NCBI GenBank assembly: GCA_958295665.1
Contig: OY282559.1
Span: 268,250,057-268,314,056, forward strand
Length of the DNA stretch: 64,000 nucleotides
Direction: 5' to 3'
Origin: Tipula vernalis
Taxonomy: Eukaryota > Arthropoda > Insecta > Diptera > Tipulidae
Under the pieces are notes generated by a model. The model worked only from the letters and a program-made list of their open reading frames with translations. It searched no databases and was not told the DNA's origin. Both the position numbers and the translations under genes were made by a program. Below, in pieces: positions 33,692 to 43,459 of the stretch (positions are counted from its first letter, which is position 1; every line of letters starts with the position of its first letter).

Positions 33692-34515
33692 ATGCATGCA
33701 GAGCAGTGTGGTAACATTTTAATTAAACCCTTTTTTAATGGAGACACTTTAACGCGAACCATAAATCATGGTTTATATGTTAAAGATTTAAAATGTAACC
33801 TGCTTTCGATAAGATCGTTAACTAAAAAAGGTTACAAAATTGAATTTAAGGATGATATCGCATATATTTCGTTTAATGGAAAAACAATGTTTCTTGGACA
33901 TGCTAATGGAAATTTATATGAGGTTAAGTTATTTACCGATCAAACTGTTTTTGCCGGAATTACAAGTGCAGATAATTTAAACAATATGACACAACATTTT
34001 TGGCATTTTCGTTTGGGACATCTAAATTCTTCCGATATGAAAAAGATGATTTTACGCAAAATGGTTCAGGGAATGGATAAAATAAGCACCAATATTGTTT
34101 CAGAATTATGTGAAACGTGTGTCATTGGTAAACAGATACGTATGCCGATTCCGAAATAATAGTCCGCGTTCATCTCGAATTTTGGAGTTGATACATAGTG
34201 ATGTATGTGGTCCAATGTCACAATTAGCCATTGGGATGGCTCGAGGTATTTCGTGATATTTACAGATGATATCTTATTAATCATAAAAGCCAAACAATAG
34301 ATAAATTCGAGGAATTCACAACAATGGCTGAGGCGTTACATGGTCGCAAAATTGCAAAACTGGAAACGGATAATGGTGGCGAATATACTTCAAATGAATT
34401 CAAAGCTTATTGTAAAGAGAAACGTGTACAATTGATATATACTGTACCTTACAATCCAGAGATGAATTCGGTGGCTGAACGCTCAAACAGAACTTTACAA
34501 TTATATTCCAGCTGA
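33692..34515 (+). pseudogene. Copia 2 pre-integrase domain and integrase remnant
   Basis: Pre-integrase block with LYVKDLKCNLLSIRSLTKKG and the zinc-binding HFWHFRLGHLNSSDM...CETCVIGKQ (33692-34159). After a stop, IHSDVCGP-type sequence with the first catalytic Asp is readable near 34190-34230 across frame breaks. The core resumes at 34324 with ETDNGGEYTS (second Asp) and NSVAERSNRTL (catalytic Glu). DNA between the first and second Asp is shortened, and the region after the Glu is cut from about 34500. Confidence 0.85.
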
Positions 34516-36408
34516 AAAAAGGGGGAAGTTTTCTAAAAAATCTTCAATGTGCGTTATGTTGGGTTATACATCATCGGGTTATCGACTTTGGAATTTAGAG
34601 CAAAATGATCTTGTAATTGGGCATAATGTTATTTTTGATGAAAAATCAGTTTGAGATTACTATTCCTCAAATTTTACCTGAATTAAAAGAAGAAGACACA
34701 TCGTGTGTTCAAAGAAATAAATCTACAAATGAAAGTAATGAGGAAAATAGTCCTGACAGTGATGACGTGAATAATACCGATGATATTAATCTGCGAACAA
34801 GTCAACGAGAACAAAAGTTACCTAAACGATTTGATGATTTCGAAATGGATGCACATTTTGCACTGTCAGCAGAACAATTTGTTGAAAATCATCCAACATC
34901 AATTGAAGAAGCAAAATTACGTGACGATTGGGCAGAATGGAAGAAGGCAATCGAAGAAGAATATTCATCGTTGACTAGAAATGTTGTATGGGAATTATGC
35001 GATCTACCAAAAAACAGAAGACCAATTACGTGTAAATGGATTTTTAAATTGAAAAGAAAATCAAATGGGGATATTGATAAGTATAAAGCAAGATTGGTTG
35101 CGCGAGGTTTCTCTCAAACGAAAGGATTCGATTATAACGAAACGTACTCACCAACGGCGAAAATATCTACTTTTAGAATTTTATTATCAATTGCGGCACA
35201 ATTTAATTATGAAATTCATCAAATGGATGTCAAATGTGCATTTTTGAATGGCCAGCTGAATGAAGATATATACATATATGCAGCAACCACCTGGATTCAT
35301 AAAAGATACATCAAGAGTCTGTAAATTATAAAAATCATTATATGGTCTGAAGCAGGCATCACGTGTGTGGTATGAAAGATTTAACGAGTTTATGGTTAAG
35401 ATTGGGTTTCAACCGTGTGTTTCAGATCAGTGTTTGTACGTCAGAGCCGCTAATGACGATTTGTGTTATATTCTCTTGTATGTTGATGATCTTTTAATTA
35501 TTGCAAAACACATTCAAACAGTGGCGGTTATTAATGAATTACTTTTAAGGAAGTTTGACATGACAGATATTGATGAAATTGACATGTTTCTTGGAGTACA
35601 TGTGGTTCGTGACAAAGATACCGGAAGCGCCTGTTTAAGTCAAGCAAGATATTCGAAAGATGTGTTGCAGAAATTCAATATGAATAATTGTAAAGCAATC
35701 AATACACCAATGGAGGTTGGTTTAGATTTAGCAAGAGGAAATGCAGGTGATAGTGACATTCCATATCGTGAATTAATCGGCTGTCTGACATATGCTGCAT
35801 TAACAACCAAACCAGATTTATGTGCTGCTACAAATTACTTCAGCCGATTCCAAAGTTATTATTCGTCCGAACATTTTAAACAGGCCAAAAGGATATTGCG
35901 GTATATTCAAGGTACCATTGATTTAAAACTGGTGTATAATAAAAATGAGGATGCGAATGCATTGGTTGGGTATACGGATGCTGATAGGAACGACAGAAAA
36001 TCACCGTCTGGTTACGTATTTAAGGTGTTTGGCAACACAGTAAGTTGGGCTTGCAGGAAACAGCCAGCAGTAAGTTTATCTTCGACAGAAGCTGAATATC
36101 TAGCATTAGTACAGGGTATTTGTGAAGCTATATGGCTTCGTAATTTATTAAATGAACTCAATTTGAAATGTGATACAGCAATAATACTTGAGGATAACCA
36201 GTCATGTATCAAAGTAGCAGAGGAACCCCGAGGACATAAAAGGATGAAACATATTGATGTGAAATATTGCTTTGTGAGAGAGGCTATAATGAATAAGGAA
36301 ATTGAACTAAGATATAAACCGTCATGTGATCAATTGTCCGATATATTTACCAAAGCTCTTGGAAATCTGAAATATAAAAAACATTGTACTGATCTAGGTT
36401 TAGTTTAG
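34516..36408 (+). pseudogene. Copia 2 reverse transcriptase and RNase H
   Basis: After a short integrase tail (MLGYTSSGYRLWNLE), the frame from 34617 gives an acidic hinge and RT: EEYSSLTRNVVWELCDLP, FKLKRKSNGDIDKYKARLVA, QMDVKCAFLNGQL. A frameshift at about 35280-35345 leads into YGLKQASRVWYERF and the catalytic YVDDLLII (35479-35490). RNase H follows with YTDADRNDRKSPSGYVF, VSLSSTEAEYLALVQ and HIDVKYCFVREAI. Stop at 36406-36408, 36 bp before the 3' LTR. Except for the frameshift this part reads intact. Confidence 0.92.
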
Positions 36409-36444
36409 TAGAATTTTTAAAGTTTATATTAAATTAAATTGATG

Positions 36445-36493
36445 TGTTAGTATATGTAATTTGAATTAAACTTTGTATTGCGTTTATGTTGTG
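36445..36493 (+). repeat. Copia 2, 3' LTR, first part
   Basis: TGTTAGTATATG to GTTGTG, matching the start of the 5' LTR. About 64 bp that follow in the 5' LTR are missing at the insertion point. Confidence 0.85.
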
Positions 36494-36510
36494 GGGGAAG
36501 ATAAGTTTGC

Positions 36511-36712
36511 CCGCTTTTCAAAATCCCGCGTTTCAAAATCCCGCGTTTCAAAATTCCACTTTTCAAAATCCCACTTTTCAAAATCCCATTGCTCAAAATC
36601 CTGCTTTTCGGGCGCGCGCCCGAATTAATAAAAATATTTTCGGTTAAAAGCAGGATTTTGAGCAATGGGATTATGAAAAGTGGGATTTTAAAACGCGGGA
36701 TTTTGAAAAGCG
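36511..36712. repeat. Large palindrome of CAAAATCCC repeats
   Basis: Left arm 36511-36608 is six tandem 15-bp units; right arm 36646-36712 is the reverse complement of about four of them. The loop contains a perfect palindrome, CGGGCGCGCGCCCG (36609-36622). The arms would form a long hairpin in single strands. Confidence 0.85.
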
Positions 36713-37089
36713 AAAAGGAGGAAAATTGAACTAACGTTTGAAGAAAATTTGCTTTGTTTTGATTGTTAAATATTTTAGTAGACATGTTCGTTGTTGTTCA
36801 TAATGTATACATTATATACGTACAAGTGGAAGGGATTGCAAGAAGAGGTGAGTTAAATAATTACATTTTGTGATGGAGATAAATGTGTTGTGATGATAAT
36901 TTTTAAATTATGTTTTGCGTGGAATGTAACCTACGCATATGTACGCTGTTTGTGGATGATTTTACACATGACTGTTAATCTAATTAGTTGAAACATTTAT
37001 ATAACAAGACAGCTATAAAAAATAACAGAATGTGTTCACAAATACAAAGTTCAAGCAGGATATACAAAAAAGTTTAAACTCGATGCACT

Positions 37090-39130
37090 TTATGTTACAA
37101 TTTCGGTGGTCAGGTGTGAAGTTCCTTGGAGGATTCTGACTTGGGTCACCAAGCCTGAGCAATCAAAAATGCAGCCGAACCAAATTGCTGGAGGGCTCTA
37201 GCAAAGGTTAATGATATATTGCCGGAAAACAAGATGGAAAAGGATAGATGGGGCTTGGTAGAGGAATTAAGTTAAACTCACTGCCTATGCCGGATAAGAG
37301 ATCTTTGCTCCTCTATATGCAGGCAGTGGAGAGACTTGGGAGGTAAGGCCTTAAGACAGCCTTGGTGTTATTGCTAGAGCAGAGATCACCTTTCTAGACC
37401 GAAGGTCTGAGAGTGAGTTCCTTCAGAAGCTTTTTGAAATGCATTTTTGAAATGCTGCTTAATGATACGGACAGGGTAGAGGCGCTGAAGTCGGATGGGG
37501 GCACGCATAAGCTCATCTGAGCTCATCAACCTCTATCACTGTTAGGCAGCACCAACCGTTCTCCTGCTCAAAATTTTGAAAGAAATGACAGATGTTGTCT
37601 TGATCCCAGAACCGTCACTGGAGACCGGTGACCTGGGCTCAAGACTCCCAAGATTAGATTAAAACTCGTGAAAAAGTAAGGTTAGATTTAGTCTTGTATT
37701 CTTTTTAAAAATAATCTATGCTGTTTTCTGCTTTCAAATTACAACAATGGAGATGTAGTAGCGGTTAGAATTGAGGTCGACAAACATAACCTCTGGTTAA
37801 TATCAGTTTATCTGGCATATGAAGGTTAACATTCCATCGGTCAATCTAATTATAGAAGCGATGCAAATTTTCATCACATAATCTGGGGAAGTAGCAATTT
37901 AAATGAGCGAGGTGAGTTAGTTCTTGATTACATTTTATGTACTAGCCTTCATATAAGCAGGGAAACATTGTGTTTTTTTATTACATCGGAGAGATCAGAC
38001 AGAGCAAAAACAATAAAAACAATACGTGAAAAATATAAACGCAGTATTCTTTTTTTTTTCTGTCTGATCTCTCCGATGTAATAAAAAAAGCGCAGGGATA
38101 AGCAACAAACTGTCTTTTATAACTAAGAACGGACTGGAGGTATTATATAGTACACTTGTTTCAAACTTTATGATGAATAGTCTATTATTAACGAAGCTTT
38201 CGGAAGACCTTCATTCTTACCGTTATTATCTTTAATTTGAAATGGACATGATATATCCTAAAACTCGATTAGGACACCTTTAGAACTATTCCAGGTAATT
38301 CACTTCCAGTCCCGGTGCCAAAATTTCCAGAAACTGTCTAACGCTTCTATTAAAGCGATGATAGGCCCTATTCCTCTTAGTCCTCTAATTGGCGTATGGG
38401 TCAATCTCGGCCACCTTGGTGGTGTTAGAAGATTCAACAAGCCAATGAAAAATGAAAGAGACTCTTTAAAAAAGCAAGGGAAGCAAGAGCTGCTGTGGTC
38501 TGAGACGACTATAAGGAAGTCCTCAAAACATTCAAATATGAATTAGGAAGTGTCTAGAATTGATCTTGTAGACGGTACAAGGTAATATGGCAAGAAACCT
38601 CGTATGTCAAATTATTAATAGAAAGAAAATTCTGTTTGCGATAAATAGTTTAAACCAAATTTGATAAGTTACCCGGACTTGATGGTAGTTTCCTTGCGAA
38701 TATCGAACAGACTATATTATAACAGACTTACTGACTTAACCATTTCTTGGTTAGAAGTTATTTTCAAAATTAGCCTGGAACTATCTCACATTCCTAACAA
38801 ATGGACTAACTTGAAGGATATATTCATATACCTAACGGGAAATGTTCACAATGGAAAGAAACATAGAAGCTCTTATTAGATGCGCAGTTGAAAACTGAGA
38901 CAGCTGTTCTTTTCTTTTACATTTTCATCGAAAAATATATTTGTCTCGTTTGCGACAGCAAATTAAATTAGAAACCTAATGGGAAAAGATGGAGGCTGTA
39001 GTACTATTTCGTACTGGCTCTAAACCGCAGTAGTCAGTAGTTATTCTTTTGTATGGGGTTAAAGTCTGCTCTGGACAAAACTGCCAACAAAAGTTGTTGA
39101 TGAAAGTTCAAAGAACAGTTTCAATATAGT
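37090..39130 (+). pseudogene. Heavily decayed LINE inside the foldback-like insertion
   Basis: Frameshifted plus-strand pieces keep the order of a LINE ORF2. Endonuclease: VRIEVDKHNLWLISVYLA, then SDANFHHIIWGSSNLNERGE and LVLDYILCTSLHISRE (about 37755-37965). Linker with FNKPMKNERDSLKKQ (about 38440). RT start with SYPDLMVV...ISLELSHIPNKW (about 38660-38810). RT end with VILLYGVKVCSGQ...KVQRTV (about 39035-39125). The endonuclease wording resembles the I/R1/LOA side of LINEs rather than Jockey. 37090-37650 upstream is likely its ORF1 region but is not readable. Dead. Confidence 0.65.
37973..38089. repeat. Perfect 30-bp inverted repeat within the dead LINE
   Basis: TTTTATTACATCGGAGAGAT at 37977-37996 lies in a 30-bp left arm, mirrored at 38060-38089, with 57 bp between. 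The left arm is LINE endonuclease coding sequence; the right arm is an inverted copy of it. Confidence 0.8.
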
Positions 39131-39562
39131 TTAGTAGTGCATTGTTAAAAGCAATATTTTTTTATTTTAATAGAATTGTAGAGGCTAACGGTTTCAGTAA
39201 CTCTCACGGGCACGCTGGAGGTCGCTGCGTCCCCGCCCCCCACCGCTTAGCCCTCCTAGGGGCTTTAGATTTGTATTTCGGGGGACGTAGGAGCCAAGAT
39301 TACCAAACATGTTGCACTGCGTGCCGCACGTAGGAGGGGATTATATAGAATTTATTAATGACACCTACTAAAATGAAAAATGACTGCACTATTTTGTTAT
39401 GCAATATTTTGTTAATGCAACATTTTGAAATGCAATATTTTATATCGATCCCAGAAAAACTATTTCACTAAATATTCATTATTTCACTATAAAATAATCA
39501 AATAATCAATTTAATAATAAAATTAATTTTATTATTAAAAATAATAAAATATTAATTATTAA

Positions 39563-39680
39563 AAAGCGGGATTTAAATGCGGGGTTTTTATTCTTAAATA
39601 AAAGCGGGATTTTAAAAAGCGGGATTGTTTTTTTTTTGCGGGATTTTGATAAAGCAGGATTTTTAAATGCGGGATACCGT
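39563..39680. repeat. AGCGGGATTTT repeats at the right end of the foldback-like insertion
   Basis: Six or seven irregular copies of GCGGGATTTT/GCAGGATTTT, in the opposite orientation to the left-end array. Immediately left (39360-39560) is AT-rich filler with ATTTTGTTATGCAATATTTTG repeats. Confidence 0.8.
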
Positions 39681-39688
39681 TACGACCC

Positions 39689-39775
39689 CGGTCACATAAT
39701 AAAGAATAATAAAAGAAATAAAGTTGAGTTGTTTTTTCGTTCAAACCTCGTGTTTAAGTGACCATAAAATATAAT
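39689..39775 (+). repeat. Copia 2, 3' LTR, second part
   Basis: CGGTCACATAATAAAG to ATAAAATATAAT, matching the end of the 5' LTR with one or two differences. Confidence 0.88.
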
Positions 39776-39776
39776 A

Positions 39777-39781
39777 AAAAG
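39777..39781. repeat. Target-site duplication of copia 2, right copy
   Basis: AAAAG, as at 32479-32483. Confidence 0.65.
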
Positions 39782-39850
39782 GAAGTAACGACATTAACAA
39801 AGCATTGGAAATACAACGTCAGCTTGTGGAAATGTTAAATACAGCTGGCA
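39779..39850 (+). pseudogene. Short BEL/Pao reverse transcriptase remnant
   Basis: About 24 codons reading GSNDINKALEIQRQLVEMLN then TAGIK, the segment just after the YVDD box in BEL/Pao elements. It touches the copia 2 LTR. The opposite flank of copia 2 does not carry the matching BEL sequence that I can see. Confidence 0.55.
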
Positions 39851-42117
39851 TTAAGAAAATTTTATGAAATTCTGTTATACGATATTAATGTTTATTTTTC
39901 ATAAGAATTAACGAAAATGTTTTTGTTGTAAACGAAATATTTTCCAAAGACTTCTAGGCTCTATTGTTGAGCTGTCGGTAGTATGATTGTATCCTGTAAT
40001 GAAATAAATTGAATTGTAAATTTCATTGAATGATAATATTTACAAATTAGCAGAAACGGTCACCCTAAAAGCCTGATTTTCGCAAACAATTTCATTTCCA
40101 TTCGTAGGCATGCGACAACAGTTATTTGCGTATTAAGTTGCGGAAGAGGCAAAGCCGAGAAAGCTGCAGAAAAAACTTGGCTATCAGTCTACAAAAGTGG
40201 GAAATGTACAAGTAGACAAATAACATAAACGTTGACATGTAAATAAATAACTTTCTGTTTAATAGGCACAACACGGAAATTGGCCTGCTGCAAAAAGAAT
40301 TTTTTGGTCCTTAGTTATAGTTGCCTATTTTTTAAAAACGTAATATTATGATAACTCACCACATCATGGATAGTGAGAAAATATTTCCCGAGTCCCGAAC
40401 ATTTTAGTACACTTTTGTAGCTGGAAGGCTACAATTTCAAAAATGAAGAAAAGCCAATGAGGTCATTAATATTCAATTATCTGTAAATTAAGCTTAAAAT
40501 AATAAATAAACAATTTTTTTATTAATTGGAAAAATCTGCTTTAATTAAAATTCCTAAGGAAAATCCTACACGTCTCTTTCTTATTTACTGTGACATTATC
40601 AATTGCTTAGGTATACAAGCAGATACCAAATTTTATTTTTGTTTACAGATATTACAAAAAAAAATAAAAAATTACATTAATCATAAAATGTATAATAATA
40701 TTTCGGTCTTATCGCGCACTCTGACAAGAAAGTACATTTCATGTACTTAAGAAATTGTAAATTACTGATATCGCATATCTCCTTCACTCATATATTAGAC
40801 AAGTTTTATCTTTTCCTATCCATCCATCTTGTTATCAGTGAGACTATTTATTTATTGTTGTTGTTACAAACTGGGTGATAGCAAATATCATGGTAGTAAA
40901 GAAACCAATATCTAGATCATAATAAATATATGCTGCCAGAACCATTCCTAATCGATCATAAAACTGCGAACCCCTCATACTCGGTACATAATATTCATAC
41001 GTAAATAATGTTCATCACAAAGTGTTTATTTATCTTAAGTCATTTCATTAAACTAAAATGTTCTTATCGAAATTCAAATATTGGCAAAAGTAAGTTACAC
41101 GTACACGCACAAATAAGTTATGTACTTACTTTAAACGAACACTAAGAATAAGAAGAAGAAGTTGGTTAATATTTATTTTCTTTAATAAAAAAGATGTGAT
41201 TGTTAAAAATAAATAAGCAAATATTTGTATTACAACAACAAAAATTATAAATATTATTTTTTAGGTAATCATGAAATTTCGGTTAAAAAAAAATGATCAA
41301 TCTTTGCGTTAATTTTGAAAAGTTTCTTTATCATATACTTATATGTGTTTGGGGTTGTGTGATAAAGAAGAGTGGATTGTGTATAAGTTGATTTAGGATC
41401 AACGAGTTTTTTTATTTTTTTATTTGATTGTTGGTTTATTATTTAACGCTTTTTTGGGTCATGTAAATACAACCAAAATGTTTAATTAGTCCTTTATAAA
41501 TACGTGGTATAGGAATGCACGGAGATCAAGATGGTGGAAAACCATTGAAGAGGTTTGCCTTGAAGATTCTTTTGAAGGTTGTTCATAAATATTTTAAATT
41601 CTTTCGTATTGTGTATTTGTTGTTTGATTTGTTTTTAACACTTTGTTTTTTAAATTCTCTGTTAATTATGTTAAATAGATATATTTGAGTTTTTTATTTT
41701 ATCAAGCTATGAAGTTTCAACTACAAATTATCGGCCGTACAAAAGCTGATTTAATAGTTTTAAAATTCTCATCAAACATCAAATTGTTTTACAAAAGCTT
41801 GTTTGGTGCATCATTACTCCCATTTTTATCACGTTAATGTCTTCTTTCGGAACTCTCATCGAGGGTCATATGTCACTGTTAACTAGTTGTATGAATGGAT
41901 TGATTGTGAGGGATTTTTTCTCCAAAAGTTTTTTTTTCGAATCCAGTGTGATCAGCACAAAACGTTTTTTATGTGCCAGTTGTCATCGTAAAACAGGTTC
42001 TCCTCATCAACATTAACACGAACGACTCTTAGCTTTGTTGTACCCGAATTTGGTTTTAAAATATTTCAACGACCGTTTCCGTCAAGTAAATGTGAACTGC
42101 CAACTAAACATTCACTT
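39851..42117. other. AT-rich DNA without a recognised gene
   Basis: 2.3 kb with only short frames lacking known content (for example 40526-40750). No repeat structure beyond simple A/T runs and a short GAAGAAGAA tract near 41152. Confidence 0.45.
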
Positions 42118-42121
42118 TGCT

Positions 42122-42378
42122 GGGGGCCTATTCTCGAATTCCACATCCATTTTCCACAAGTGGACAGCTGTCAAAATCACATAAAAACGTTCGAAAATTG
42201 TAATTCGTACATAAAAACACATGGGGCATGGACATTTTTCCTATATGGGAAATTTTTCCACCTGCTTATACCCACCCATTCGGAAATATTCCCTAAGTAC
42301 CGAAAAAATTCAATTTTTATGAATTTTGACAGATGTCCACATGTGGAAAATGGATGTGGAATTCGAGAATAGGGCCCC
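42122..42378 (+). mobile_element. MITE, copy 1
   Basis: 257-bp non-autonomous element with terminal inverted repeats of about 60 bp starting GGGGCCTATTCTCGAATTCC. TGCT flanks it on both sides (42118-42121 and 42379-42382), a likely 4-bp target duplication. The inverted repeat contains a small palindrome, TCCACATGTGGA. A second, inverted copy is at 55822-56072. No coding capacity. The superfamily is uncertain. Confidence 0.88.
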
Positions 42379-42382
42379 TGCT

Positions 42383-43075
42383 CTTCTAATATGTGAAACT
42401 TTCTTGGTTGCGAGGTCGTCCTAATGGATGAAGAGTCGAAAAAAGGATGGTTTCACCCCTTTTAAGAAATCGTAGTTACGTTTTCACAAATAGCTCCCTT
42501 GTTGTCCAAAGCAATAAATTAACCGGAACCGAATTTTCGTGAAAATTTGATTTCAGTGCGCTAAAGCCATTAAAACACCAAATCTTACTAAATAAATTAT
42601 GCAATGATTTGTGGTATTTTTCGACGAGAAAGTTTCGAGTACAGAGAATAAGAGAATGGTGCTGTACCTTAATGTGATTGACGATTTGGAGGTCAACCCT
42701 TGTAAGCATGTCGAGTTGAAAATTGCTGATGTGGATAAATTCATTACGAAACAACTAGCAGATTTTGTTACGGAAACAACTAGCAGATTTTGTTCAAGTA
42801 CGGAGATTTTTTAAATCGATTCAAGTTTCCATAAGATTTTTTTACGAACTGTCTGAATATGTGGCTTCTTGATGTTGCAATATTTACTATAAGTTGTAAG
42901 GAATTACACAGAAAAGTTTCCAATTCATAGCAAAATACTTTTAATGGGCAGAAAAGTAAAGTAAATTTGAATTTGAATTGAATTTTGTTTATATTGAAAC
43001 CGATTCTCAATATCTTTGATATTTTGGGAAGGTGATTATCTACACTATCCACAACAACTATGAAAAAAATTCGAA
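42383..43075. other. Unassigned DNA with a 24-bp tandem duplication
   Basis: ACGAAACAACTAGCAGATTT begins a unit at 42746-42769 that is repeated with one extra base at 42770-42794. A plus-strand frame (42611-42814) and minus-strand frames overlap here; I recognise neither. Confidence 0.4.
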
Positions 43076-43370
43076 TAATGTTTATCTATATAGTGTCTTT
43101 CAAATGGCACGGTTTTTTAAATCTTGTCACATTTAAATGAAAAACAATATCGGCCAAATGACCACCTCTTGCACTTATACGGAAGTTTACTCTTTTATTA
43201 AAATTTTCAATGAGATGTTGGCATAATTGTGGTTCTATCTCACCAATAAACTAATAGACTTGACTTTTCACGTAACTCCAAAGAAAAATCAAATGATCTT
43301 GATGGCCAATTGACATCACCATTCCTTGAAATAACTCGACCATTCAAATTTTCCACACGCCCTCTAGACC
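43076..43370 (-). pseudogene. Mariner/Tc1-type transposase, C-terminal remnant
   Basis: Minus strand, across small frame breaks: GRVISRNGDVNWPSRSFDF, then FLWSYVKSQVY, then VNFRISARGGHLADIVFH. In IS630/Tc1/mariner transposases the first block precedes the conserved DLTPLDFFLW, and ARGGHL...IFH lies near the C-terminus. Only the last third of the gene remains, with frameshifts and stops. It abuts BEL integrase sequence at about 43375. Confidence 0.75.
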
Positions 43371-43384
43371 AATATTATTCAGTT

Positions 43385-43453
43385 TTTACGTGCTACAAAT
43401 TGACGAAGACACGATATAAATGAATCAGTAGACAAGTTCATAGCCAACCCTAT
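43385..43453 (-). pseudogene. BEL 2 integrase, downstream piece
   Basis: LAMNLSTDSFISCLRQFVAR follows directly on the integrase piece that ends at 45841 once the transposon is ignored. It ends in a stop next to mariner sequence, so the second catalytic Asp and the Glu are missing. Confidence 0.75.
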
Positions 43454-43459
43454 GTGCAC
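43454..43459. repeat. 6-bp target duplication GTGCAC, left copy
   Basis: GTGCAC here and at 45835-45840 flank the inverted repeats of the DNA transposon. The site itself is a perfect palindrome. Confidence 0.75.

Larger units (their letters stand above)
36494..39688. mobile_element. Foldback-like insertion with GC-tract short repeats at both ends
   Basis: Interrupts the copia 2 LTR. The ends GGGGAAGATAAG... and ...CGTTACGACCCC start and finish with four G/C and both lead inward to arrays of a ~15-bp word, CTTTTCAAAATCCCG at the left and its complement AGCGGGATTTTAAA at the right. Opposed arrays of short repeats at the ends are the hallmark of foldback elements. The interior holds a decayed LINE. 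There is no clear target duplication, and the LTR lacks about 64 bp here, so a rearrangement accompanied insertion. Confidence 0.6.
32484..39775 (+). mobile_element. Copia-type LTR retrotransposon, plus strand, with a split 3' LTR
   Basis: 5' LTR, primer-binding site, gag, protease, integrase, reverse transcriptase, RNase H and 3' LTR in Ty1/copia order. The 3' LTR is divided into 36445-36493 and 39689-39775 by a 3.2-kb insertion. It is a different family from copia 1: LTR sequences do not match and gag is distinct. Integrase is largely deleted and several frames are broken. Confidence 0.9.

Noticed and set aside
42476..43052. Overlapping frames on both strands as a host gene
   Set aside because: Neither strand gives a recognised domain or splice structure, and a 24-bp tandem duplication explains part of the open frame.
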